A DNA stretch of 64,000 nucleotides from Citrus sinensis (Eukaryota > Streptophyta > Magnoliopsida > Sapindales > Rutaceae), in NCBI RefSeq assembly GCF_022201045.2, contig NC_068559.1:5802501-5866500 (forward strand), in the 5' to 3' direction. Under the pieces are notes generated by a model, which saw only the letters and a program-made list of their open reading frames with translations, did not search any database and had not been told where the DNA came from. Position numbers and translations under genes: made by a program. Positions 1 to 11,326 of the stretch are shown piece after piece. Numbering within the stretch: position 1 is the stretch's first letter; each line of letters opens with the position of its first letter.

Positions 1-600
1 GTAAACAAAACAAAAACTTAGAAAAATGACATAGAACTAGTAAATTCACATAAAGTGTGAAATAAAACATAAAATATGTAAACCACACATAAAACTCGTA
101 AATTAATGAAAAAAATGGTAAATTAATGTTGGAATTATAATTTGCACGAAGAACTTGTAAACAAAACAAAAACTTATAAAAATGACATAGAACTAGTAAA
201 TTCACATAAAGTGTGAAATAAAACATACAATATGTAAACCACACATAAAACTCGTAAATTAATGAAAAAAATGGTAAATTAATGTTGAAATTGTAATTTG
301 CACGAAGAACTTGTAAACAAAACAAAAACTTTGAAAAATGACATAGAATTAGTAAATTCACATTAAGTGTGAAATAAAACATAAAATATGTAAACCACAC
401 ATAAAACTAGTAAAGTAATGGAAAAATAGGTAAATTAATGTTAGAGTTGTAAATTGTATGAAGAACTTGTAAACAAAACAAAAACTTGTAAACAAAACAA
501 AAACTTGTAAATCAACATTAACTTGTAAAAGTGTCATAAAACTTGTAAATTACACATAAAATTGGTAAATGTAACCTGGAACTTGAACAAAAAAGTGTAA
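1..600. repeat. 156-bp tandem repeat array, truncated by the left edge
   Basis: Units start at 1, 157, 313 and 469 with an exact 156-bp period, each opening with GTAAACAAAACAAAAACTT. The first three units are nearly identical, differing by scattered single-base changes. The fourth decays after about 50 bp into shorter repeats of an ACTTGTAAA-type submotif up to about 600. Very AT-rich and non-coding. The array probably continues to the left of the window. It could be a small satellite or internal repeats of a larger element. Confidence 0.9.
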
Positions 601-1266
601 TTACCTGCTATTTAGGTAACAGGTTACCTATTTATTTAGAATTAATAGTAGAGATTTTTTATTCAAATCTAACGGTCCACGTCCATTACGACATCAATAC
701 CGTAAATTTAGTTACGGCATTATAGAATGACCCCAGTTTCTTATTATTACGACAAAAAAAATTCCATATAAATAAAAAGCTATCGATTACAAAACAATAG
801 AAAACTAGTCGCATAAAGTATATTTGAGATAATGATGCCCATTGCCCAATGTCCTATTATCGACGTTACATCTTCGATTCTAATTAAAATTATTCTATAT
901 TCGGATATTCCATGACTTGGTCACCCCGCCCTTGCCCCTGCCGGCTACCACTCATATACTTACAAATAATTATTATCTTTAATCTCTGTAATTACCGATG
1001 TTAATCTCTGTCTTACGACAAACATAATTTTCATTTAATTAATTAAATATTTTGTGAGACTTTATTATTTTATTAAAATGAAAATATTAATAAAATATAT
1101 AAAAAAATACATATTTCAATACATTAAATACTATTATTATTATTTTTATTTATTATATATGTGTGTGTAATTATATATATGCTAACATATACGTTTACAC
1201 GCCTCACATAGCTTATTAGCGTTATTGCTACATCTACTGTTTCTAGGGTGTTTTTATTTGTTGAAA
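601..1266 (+). promoter_or_regulatory. Upstream region of the 4CL-like gene
   Basis: No coding sequence is seen. The stretch is AT-rich and contains TATATATA at about 1173-1180, roughly 90 bp before the chosen ATG, which could serve as a TATA box. A small imperfect palindrome around 700-720 (CCGTAAATTTAGTTACGG) is also present. No element termini were identified. Confidence 0.35.
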
Positions 1267-3688
1267 ATGTCGGCCGACGTATCGGAAGAACAAACCGGCA
1301 AGTCATCCGGGCCGAAATTCCCGAACAGCGGTTTCGATTCGGAGACCGGAATTTACCATTCACTCATCCAACTCGGTGAAAATTACAGAATACCCACCAG
1401 GACAGACCTTGACACGGCCACATTTGTGCTGTCACGGTTCCCACATCCGGACCTTGCTGCGTCACGAGTCGCACTAATCGACTCGGCAACACGCGAGCGA
1501 GTTACATACGCGCAACTCCACCGGTCAATTCGTTCGCTCGCTTTCGGGCTCTACCACGCTCTCGGCGTTAGAAAAGGCGACGTCGTTTTTGTTCTGGCAC
1601 CAAACTCACTGTTGTATCCATCGATATGCTTGGCTATATTCTCACTCGGAGCAATACTTTCCCCCGCAAATCCCATAAACACCGAGTCAGAAATCGTTAA
1701 ACAGGTTCGTGACTCGGGCGCCAAACTCATTATCTCCGCCTCTGAGGAGCTACAAAAGCTGGCAAAAGTCAAGGTTCCAGTAATCGTCACATCTCGGGAT
1801 CAATCAAACGACAAGTCGGTTTCTGTAGAAGAACTGATCGAATGTTGTGACGCAGCTGATGAGTTGCCGGGCTGTCAGCTGACGCAGGACGACACCGCAG
1901 CGATACTGTACTCGTCAGGCACGACGGGGACGAGTAAAGGTGTGATATTAACGCATGCAAATTTCATATCGATCATGCAGCTGTTGAGGTGGACAGTGGA
2001 CGTAACCCACGCACAAAACGACATCTTTTTGTGCATGATACCTATGTTTCACATTTACGGTCTTGCATTTTTTGCAACGGGGCTGTTCTGTTGTGGGGTC
2101 ACGATTGTTGTGATGCAGAGATTTGATTTGCAAGCAATGATTGAGGCTATTAAGACTTATCAGGTGAATAATATCCCATTGGTGCCCCCAGTGATATTAG
2201 GGTTGGTGAAATATTGCAAGGACAGCAGTTATTTAACTTCATTGAGAAGGGTTGGTTCAGGGGCTGCACCGTTGAGCAAAGAGCTGGCTGATGAGTTCAG
2301 GGCGAAGTTTCCTTGGGTGGAGCTCCGACAGGGGTACGGGTTAACGGAGAGCTGCGGTGCAACGACTTTTATGGTGTCGCCCGAGCAGGCGAGGGCTCGA
2401 TCGGGGTCTTGTGGGGCGTTGTCTCCTACTTTCTGTGCTAAGGTGGTGGATACGGAGACCCGACTGGCATTGCCGCCGTATCAAAGGGGGGAGCTGTGGC
2501 TAAAGAGTCCGACGATTATGAGAGGGTATTTTGGGAACGAGGAGGCGACTGCGGCGGCGTTTGATGAAGATGGGTGGTTGAAGACTGGTGATCTTTGTTA
2601 TTTTGATGGAGAAGGGTTTCTTTACATTGTTGATAGGATAAAAGAGCTTATTAAACATAATGGGTATCAGGTAATTGACATGGATTCCCTAGCAAATGAT
2701 TCATTCTACCAATACAACAAGCACTTTTCACTAAAGCATTCTCAAAATCTAAATGCAGGTTGCTCCAGCGGAACTGGAAGCAGTGCTTCTGAGTCATCCC
2801 AATATTCTTGATGCAGCTGTCATACCGTGAGTCATTTGCTCTCTCTTACACTCCATGATCATCTGCATGTGTCTAAAACACTGATAATATTATTTTGTCA
2901 GGCTTGAAGATGAAGAAGCAGGGCAAATTCCAATGGCTTATGTGGTGAGAGCAGCTGGTTCTCAACTCACGGAAGACCAAGTCATGCAATTTGTGACCAG
3001 CCAGGTTGATCTTCCACACGCGCGCGCGCGCACACACACGTTGCTCTCCTTTTGTTTAATTTATGGGTTAATTTTGTCCTGCCCCCAACTGTTTCAACAT
3101 TTTTCGCCACACACCCATATGTTTCGAAAATACTCACTCCACACCCAATTCCGTTAATTTGACCGTTATGTTTAACGGAGCTATTTGAAATTTAAGTAAA
3201 TGTCCAAAATACCCCTTATCTTGAATTAGAGAAAAATAAAATGAGATAAAATATTAATTTAATAATTAATGTTTACATTAAAAAAATTTATTTAAAGGTA
3301 ATTAATAATAATTTCATCAATTAAATTATCAAATAAATTTAATTTATCATCATCAAATAATATTTAGGATATGAATTTCCAAATTTGCCCTTTGACCGTT
3401 AGAATAAACGGTCAAATTAACGGAATTGGGTGTGGAGTGAGTATTTTCGAAACATATGGGTGTGTGGTGAAATATGTTGAAACAGTTGGGTGCAGGACAA
3501 AATTATCCCTTAATTTATTGACGGCCTGCTCTCAATCTGTAAATTTCACTTGGAAATTTCAGGTGGCTCCATACAAGAAAGTAAGAAGAGTGGCTTTCAT
3601 CAGCGCTATCCCAAAGTCAGCTGCTGGAAAAATACTGAGGAAGGAGTTGGTCTCACAAAGCCAACATCGAGTCATCTCCAAACTCTAG
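1267..3688 (+). CDS. 4-coumarate:CoA ligase-like acyl-CoA synthetase, peroxisomal (4CLL family)
   Basis: ATP-dependent acyl-activating enzyme: it adenylates a carboxylic acid and then forms the CoA thioester. Four exons: 1267-2670, 2759-2826, 2902-3004 and 3563-3688, giving 566 residues in continuous frame, the usual 4CL length. Visible motifs are the AMP-binding box [10 protein letters not shown] near residue 215, the YGLTES motif, TGDLCYFD, the hinge region [14 protein letters not shown], and the C-terminal catalytic lysine in [13 protein letters not shown]. The protein ends in SKL, a canonical PTS1 signal, so it should act in peroxisomes. That fits the OPCL1/4CLL5, 4CLL7 and 4CLL9 group, which activates jasmonate precursors, fatty acids or cinnamates; the substrate cannot be decided here. 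ATG 1267 (MSADVSEEQ) is preferred over the non-ATG extension to 1225. Intron 3 carries a MITE. Confidence 0.92.
3065..3509. mobile_element. Mutator-like MITE in intron 3 of the 4CL-like gene
   Basis: A 445-bp non-coding element. Its ends form terminal inverted repeats of about 114 bp that are over 90% identical, starting GGG(T/A)TAATTTTGTCCTG. It is flanked by a perfect 9-bp direct repeat, TTAATTTAT, at 3056-3064 and 3510-3518. Long TIRs with a 9-bp target duplication are the hallmark of Mutator-type elements. It has no transposase, so it is non-autonomous. The AT-rich core is about 215 bp. Confidence 0.9.
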
Positions 3689-4413
3689 TTTCTTTTCTTC
3701 AAACTGTTAGAACCAGCAGGGGTCTACTAGGGGACAAAACTATATCTTATACGAAATAAATTTGCTTGCTGTTCATCACTGAAGACTCGCAGTTATAGAT
3801 AAGTGAGACATCAGTAATTCCTGCCAATGCAGTTTGACAGATCATACCAAATGAACTATGAAATCATCAATATAGGAGCCTGCATGTGTCCTTCGTTCAC
3901 CTTTTCAAATCCATCAAAGCTTAAAAATGAAAAAAAAGTTATTGATGCTTTAACAATGACATATGAACATAACAAGATTTAGAATTAGTAGAGCCCCAAT
4001 ATGTACATATTCCAGCTTAATACTGAATTCCAATAAATCTTTTAAATAAAGGAATTGAATGGTACAAAAACAAGAAATCATGTGCAAAAATGAAAAGGAG
4101 GGACGATTATTGTTACATAACAAGGAATAGAAAGGGGAAAGAAATTAAAAAATTATCAATGCATCCAATAAAGAGAAAGGATTTGATCAAATCAATCATA
4201 TTTCTATCCAAAACAACCTTATCTCCACAAAGAATCCCGAGTATAGTTAAATTTGGTCAAAATTTGGTGAATACTTTGATAGCTGAGTCCAAATGCATAT
4301 TTTGACCAGATACGCTAAAAAACATAGAAAGTTGTATGAACTTTGCTGTAGCTTGAGAGAGTCATGGCTGCTAACCATTTGATGTGTGGATTTGAGGTTC
4401 AACAAGGCTATTT
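3689..4413. other. Convergent 3' ends of the 4CL-like and kelch genes
   Basis: This is the non-coding gap between two tail-to-tail genes. It should hold both 3' UTRs; an AATAAA lies at 4032 on the plus strand. The short open frames here have no recognisable content. Confidence 0.5.
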
Positions 4414-7400
4414 CTACTGTCCCCCAGCAATCCATCGCCAAACACCACCAGAACCTTGGGTCTGGACAGATGTAGCACGCTCCATTTCCTGCTCAAAGGC
4501 AGACTTCTGTCGCCTAAGTATTTGCACTTCATTTTCTATGGTCTGCAATGATTCAAGCATCTTCTGTAGCTCTGCTATTTGTGCCTGAAAAGTGAAAATT
4601 ACCAAAAATCCAGGACGCATTTGAGTCCAAATATTAACTTAGACATTTAGTGAATCACTAACAAAACAAATAAAAGTGAGGACTGAAAAATGGTGGATTA
4701 AAGATATCAGAGTTAAAGATATCAGAGAAGAGGCGAAAAAGGGAAACCTCCAGTTTAAAGCATCTTGATCTCTCAGCTACCAGCTGACCTTGGACTGAAC
4801 TGAGTTCCTGCAAGCAAACCGAAGAAACAAGTGAAATCATTTTTCTAGGAATCAACAAAAAACTTGGCCAAAAATAGAAGAAAATGTTTCATTAAAAGCA
4901 AACCTTGGATAATTCGCTGTGAGTACTGTTAACTTCATCAATCTTTTCTCTAAACCTAGAATTCTCTGTCCTGACTTCCGTAAGTGACAATTCCAACACT
5001 CTTTTATCCTCTTTGATAGCATCAATATCAGTTCTGACATCTTTCTCAGAAAGATCGTTTCCAATTCCAGCAAATTTTGAACTTAATGTTTTGGGGATAT
5101 CCAACTTTTCAGATTTGGCTAAGGCATATGCAGCAGTAACAGAAGCTGCAGCCGCCGCCGCTGCTGGTGACTGAAAAATCTTGGGGCGTGGTATGTCTCT
5201 TGGTTTGAGTCGCATCACGAAAACCTAGAAATAAAAGGGCATGCATGAAAACCACAGAAATGAAGAAAAATGATAAGCCAGCCAGAGTAAATCCTAAAAT
5301 GAAGATGAGCTATCCATTTAAACTTAATGCTAGCAATATTAAATCGTCATACCTCATTATTATATTTTCCATTATAGCCACCAAAGGCTACCAAATGGTG
5401 CTCTCCCTCAATTATTGCAGAGCAAACACTGAGCCCCTGTTTTAATATAAAATTTAGACATCATGAACAGTGCAGAATTTGGAAATTTCAATACAAAATG
5501 TCAAAATTCACTACCAAAAACTTCACATATAACAATTTTTTTTTGTAGCATAAGTCATACAATCGGAGAGAGATGCTGCAGAAAAAATTAAAACCAAAAT
5601 ATGCAGGATTCCTAAGAATAGATAATCGAATAAATAAGATTCCTAAGAATAGATAATAGAACAAATAAGTTGCTGCATCCAATTATTCAATACATTGGTC
5701 AAAACACACAAAGATATATTCAAATTTTACGAGATGGTTTCTAAAGACTGACAGTGACAAGGTCTGTAGGAAACCATGCCCAATGTTTAAAGATGGTCGA
5801 GACAAATCAGAACTATGATTGACTTCTACATTCCACAGAAGATCAAACAGTCACACTTTCCCCTTTCTAACGAGAACGATTAAGCCAACTACTCGGAAAG
5901 CAACAGAAACTGAATCCTGCTCAAAAGAAGACAAATGTTTGAAATATCAAAATTGCAAGATTATGGACACAATGAACCCAATTTCTTAAGAAGGTGAAAA
6001 AGCCGGATGCAACAATTTCAACGTCATGGGAATGAAAACTAGTTCATCTCCTCTGTTGGAGGGCAGGAACCAAAACCAAAGTTATGTTAACAAGTTTCTG
6101 CATTCAGAGTCTGACCCTAAGATAGAGTTGTGAAATATCTAAGCCCATGATGGTTTACTGATCCAAAAATACTTAAGAGTACCATATTAACAGCTCGCAC
6201 CCAATATGCCCTTAAACTGTTTAAGGTTATTTGTATTAACCAAGGAAAAGAAACAAGCAAGAGAAAGAGAGAGCTTAAATGCAGCTAAAAAGGAAATAAG
6301 AATTTGGGAAGGGCATAGACTGACCTCACTAGCAAGTGGATTCCTTCCCTTTACACTTGTCAAGATAGACCATGCCAGCTTAGTCATATTTAGCACAATG
6401 GTTTCTTGGCATCCTGCAAGCAAAGATTAAGCCATATGTACGTGAAAAGGTACCATCATGAAATGTTAAGACAATAGTAGATGAACAAAATATCTACATA
6501 CCATTATTATTATCGCCACCACCAACTATGTACCAGTTCTCATCAATGGTTATACCAGCATGCCCTGCTCTACCAGTCACTAAATCTCCCTTTATTTCTG
6601 GTTGAGACCATTCGTTCTGCACATACAAATTTAAAAATTCTTGCTTAAACATAATCGAGATGTAATTCTCATGCACTAGGCCTCAACATAATCAAAAAGC
6701 ATAACAAAAAGAGAAAGAAAGCAATGATAAAATACTTACAGTCTGCAAGTCCAGTACATGAAGATCATTGAAGAAGATTGAATGAGAACAACCCCCAAAT
6801 ACTATAAGGTATCGATTTGCATGGAGTGCAGCAGAGTGATCATATCTTGGAGCTGGGGGCGTCTGCCTATCAAAACACAAAAAATTGATGCAGAATGCAT
6901 CTGAAAGAATTCATGAGACCATCTATGAAAGAACAAAAGATACTTACGTAACCTCAACTGCATCCCAAGTCATAGTCTCCAGATCAAGAAAATGGACATC
7001 ATTCAGCAATTTCCTGCTCCTGTCTTCTCCACCAAAAATGATCAACCTGGAACCAACCAAAGTAACAGAATGCCCGCCACGGGCTACCTGCAATAGACTC
7101 CACATGGATACAATCAAAATTTTCTTCAATGACAACTTATCCTACTTCCTCGTCAATAATACATGGCAAAGAAAAAGCTTTTAAGAAAGAAAATAAGAGA
7201 GTGGGGAGAGGGGGGGGGGGGGAATTTAGGCATCAATAACAGCTACTTACCGGAACTTTTCCCGAGGTCTCCATGACACCACAGAGGTTTGTTTCAAGAT
7301 CAATGAAACGCACTGCAAAAAGTTGGTTGACACAGAATGAGTTTGATTATGGACCATATACAGAACAACATCTAAAGGTTCAAAGGAAACCAGATGCTCG

Positions 7401-8209
7401 TTTGACCAGAACCAAGATGGCTCTAAAAGAAACAAACCTATCATGCTATCAGAAGATTTCTTGGAATGCCCACCAAGGATTAAGAGTTTGGTTCCCCACT
7501 TGACCTGCCAAAAATAATACATGTAACTTATTATGGAAAGCTTCAATGAATTGCTCAATGAACACATGGAAATCAGACAAAAGAATAAAAGTGCCCTTGG
7601 GAGTGCGCATACATGTATTTTGAGCACATAACTACATACCATACAGTGATCTGACATGGGTGGAAGAACTTCGAGTAGTCCACTGTCCTCAGTCTTATCA
7701 GCATCTAGTTCCGTTTCGAGTCTTAGATTGGACCATGCCAAACTTCTAAGATCAAAAACCTGCAACGATAGCAAATTGCACATGACTCAAAACAAAGAAC
7801 TTCAGCATGAATATATAAATGGGCATGCTGAATACCTGAACATCAGACAAGAACCGACCATTACGACTCCCTCCAACAATGTATAGTTTCTGATCGAACA
7901 CCGCAGCAGCATGCTAAAGTAAGAACACAAATGGCATTTAAGCATCAGAATCATAAATATTGAGTGAAAATTAAACAATATGGCCTCATTGATGATTAAA
8001 GAAATATAACTAATGAATGGAATGCATTCAAAGAGAGAAAAGAAAGAATGCACCAAAACAATTACTAATTATGGTTTCCTTTGAGGAAGTTGAATTGATT
8101 TGCAACGTATAAAAATCACCTTGTATCGGGGAGATGGTCGTGCACCAGAAACAGGGAGTGTCACCCATAGGTCATAAGGTAATTCCAAATGCCAACTACC
8201 GCTGTCCAT
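4414..8209 (-). CDS. Kelch-repeat protein with C-terminal coiled coil (ACBP4/5-related, no ACB domain)
   Basis: Thirteen coding exons on the minus strand: 8209-8120, 7913-7836, 7759-7640, 7504-7438, 7312-7251, 7087-6948, 6866-6740, 6616-6502, 6413-6325, 5436-5353, 5224-4904, 4807-4748 and 4584-4414. They join in frame to 507 residues. Residues 1-330 carry kelch blades, seen as repeated GG..(S/T)...F..D motifs such as LYIVGGSRNG, LLILGGHSKK, LIIFGGEDRS, LIVFGGCSHS and YIVGGGDNN, and should fold as a beta-propeller. Residues about 375-490 form a heptad-rich coiled coil. The layout matches the kelch and coil half of plant acyl-CoA-binding proteins ACBP4/5, but the N-terminal acyl-CoA-binding domain is missing. 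I recall this architecture for Arabidopsis At5g04420 and At5g18590. The ATG at 8209 (MDSGSWHLEL) is chosen because the upstream extension has no ATG. Function unknown; probably a protein-interaction scaffold. Confidence 0.9.
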
Positions 8210-9260
8210 ATCTTTCTTAATCTCCTCTGTTTGTGTGCCAACTGCTTGCAAGTCACTCAGTTCCTTTATCTTAGAAAGTCAAACAATAAATTTAATAGTA
8301 TTCATTGAAGCCAATCTACATCCTTCTTTTCCCTGTTTTTACTTATATTTTCCCTACTGATTTGGAGAGGCATGTTAGAAGTGGTTGTGTTCTAGCAATA
8401 GCCATTATACTTGTAAACTGATTGGTCCACTTTTAAAAGTAGGTCCCACAACAACTTCACTGTATAATTATGCATCCGGATTTACAGATCAAGCTTATGC
8501 ATGCATTCATTTAAACAAGTATCCACGACAGGAAAAATATGAAAGGGAGCAAATACAATGATTAGAATCCCGGCATTGTTGTCAAAGAGATTGTCCTATA
8601 GGTATCATCAGACATCGAACAATTGAGTGGGTTGTCAAGCTCATCGCATTGAAATCACACTACTTGTCTAATGGAATTTAACCATGTAAAATAAAACTGG
8701 TCACATGCTTTAGCTAAAACATTCATATTTGATTTAAATGATCCTTCAATCTGATATTTTCACAGTCAATAGCTCCAACTAAATTAACAATATTATCCTA
8801 ACTAAATAAAATTATCAAAAGTCTGCAATTAAATCCAGTCATGATTCAAACACAGAGAAAAATTAAAATTACAATTGCAATTCAAATTTTCCTTTATGAT
8901 AGTGCATTTTATAAATCAAAATTTTCACAGTGTTCATTCAATCCTTTCTAGCTCACATAAAATGAGCCTTAAAAAAATTACCACTCAATGGTGCACAGAG
9001 AGATCCAAATTCTACATTTCTTAAAAAATTATAATTAAAAATTGAATTTTCTTCAATTAAACAAAATAATGAAGAAAGCGAAGTGATGTTACCTAAAATT
9101 GAGATTGGATCTGACGGTGCTGATTCTCCGGTGAGACGAAGAATCGTAACACCAGCCTTTTGCCTTTGAGATCTCAGGCGATCCTCTTCGTACGGACAAA
9201 TTCGTAAAAGCTGAAACTCGTCGTTTCTTTTGCTGACTCCACTTATTTACACATCTCTTA
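8210..9260 (-). other. 5' leader and leader intron of the kelch gene
   Basis: A likely minus-strand donor (AG then GTAACATC) lies at 9093/9092, and acceptor-like AG sites occur near 8236-8276 just upstream of the ATG. This suggests a non-coding first exon at about 9093-9230 and a leader intron of roughly 0.8 kb. The exact ends are not certain. Confidence 0.5.
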
Positions 9261-10046
9261 GTGCTAGCGGTGAGTTTTTTTTTTCTTTTATTTTTCTTTA
9301 TTTATTTCTCTATTTTCTGATGTCTGCGATTTGAATTTGCAAATAAACAGATTAATAATAATTGAAAAAAAAAAGACCATTTTTTTCTTTTTCTTTTAAA
9401 GAAACATGTAGAATTGACACGTGGGACACAAAAAATGGTGTGAATGTTTTTGACGTTATTTTTAATGATAATTATGGATTGAGTAAATAATCTGTATTTT
9501 TTTTTTATTCTCTTAAATTATGCTTGTTTGCAGTAAAACTTTTTATTAACTCAAATAAAACGTTCATGGTTGATAATTTGACATGTGCGGTACTCAAGGT
9601 AGCCTCTTGTATTGAAACAAATTATTTGAAGCATGAATAGCGAATTAGAGATTTTCACGATTAATTTAATTATCGTATGTTATGCTTCTAAAAAAATGAA
9701 AAAGAAAATTAAATTTTGCCGATCACATGGTAACATTAGAATTGATTATACTTTATTTTTTTGAAAGAAAAAATCATTATGTTCACTCAAATTATAATAA
9801 TTCAGGTCAATAACATAAGTCCGATAACGAGAGACAAAATATAATAATAATAGAGCTGACTAAAGAGTGAACCAAGAAAATATGTATGGATTGAGTTCTA
9901 GATCTTGAGATACCTTGGTTTCATTTGCACAAAATAAGAAAATACTCGAACTTAGTTTACGTGGATGATCATGTTAAAGTTAGCAATGTTGTTCAATTGT
10001 AATTTGCAAATGAGAATCGAAAAAGAAAATAAATAGATAAATTAAA
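9261..10046. other. Intergenic region upstream of the kelch gene
   Basis: AT-rich. A G-box-like ACACGTGGGA occurs near 9417-9426. No coding sequence is recognised. Confidence 0.4.
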
Positions 10047-10655
10047 GGGTAAAAATTCGTTTAGTTCATATATTTTGAGGTTAATACCTATTTAATTCTT
10101 ATATTTTTTAAAATACCACAAAACATCATTACCATTAAGTAATTGACACCCCTATTGTTACTTTTTGTTCATTTTAACTTATTTTTATAATATTACCTTG
10201 TACAATAATATTTCTTCTTTATTGGATATTAATAAAAAGAAAAAAAATAAATTATCAATTTAACCCTAAAAAGTAAAATAAAAACAAAAAATTATATTAA
10301 TTTTTTTAACACTCCACGAGGAGTTAATATATTAATTTTTTATTAATGTCCAAAAAATTAGTAATTAAATTTTTTTTACAAAATTTTATTTTTTTTGGAC
10401 ATAGCTTCCACAAAAATTAATATATATTGTCTTTGTTTTTATTTTATTTTTGGGGTTAAATTGGTAATTTTATTTTTATTAATATTCAAAAAAAATTATA
10501 AAAAGGTAATATTATAAAAACAAATTAAAAGAAACACAAAGTAATGGTAGGGGTGTTAATAGTTTAACGGCAAAGATGTTTTGAAATATTTTTAAAAATA
10601 TAAAAACTAAATAGGTACTAACCTCAAAATATAGAGACTAAACGAATTTTTACCC
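10047..10655. mobile_element. Mutator-like MITE with long TIRs
   Basis: The 609-bp element starts GGGTAAAAATTCGTTTAGT, and the same sequence is inverted at its right end. The inverted similarity extends more than 150 bp inwards with scattered mismatches. Flanks are TAAATTAAA at 10038-10046 and TAAATTAAT at 10656-10664, an imperfect (8 of 9) 9-bp target duplication. There is no open frame of note. Its terminal GGG and TSD length resemble the MITE at 3065-3509, but the sequence is a different family. Confidence 0.82.
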
Positions 10656-11326
10656 TAAATTAATTAAAATGAGAGATTATTTTAAAGACAAGGAGTATGA
10701 AGTACTGGCCGAGGTTTGGTACCTTCTAAAAGCTGTTGAATATGCAATTTGGATTTCTATATGTATAAGCTGTGACTGTGAATGATTGGGCAAGTGATGC
10801 AGCTCTTTAAAGTTATTGTCATTGACTCATTGTGTTAATGATTGTTTATGAAAAGTGCATTTTACATGGGTGCCAAAGCGATAACAAGGTGTTAGGGAGC
10901 CGAGAAGCTTAATGAGAATTCAAATAAAATTCCTTTTTCATAAAAACTAACAAACAAACAAGTCGGGCAACATTATTCAATTAATTCCTTTTAACTTATT
11001 GCAACGTTCAAATGCCATGGAAGCTCTTCCTTCAGGGGTGTTTTCTCTGGATGAGAGAACACTGAATGGAAGCTAAACTGGATCTACAGGATCCGGATGG
11101 GTGCTCACTAGATTGAGCGTGGGTTTTTGTTTTTCTTTCTTTTATCATTCTGGTTTCGTCTCGTGTGCTGGTTGGCTTACAGCCCTTAGTCCTCGTGGGG
11201 CCAAAAGGTTTGAACCGTAAAAGAGAGAGGCTTTAAAGAAGACTGTAAACAGAATCGTAGAAGAAGGTCGAGGTAGGTGAGGATCTCGCGTGGTATTTAA
11301 GGCAAAAAGAGCTTGTCCTTAACAAT

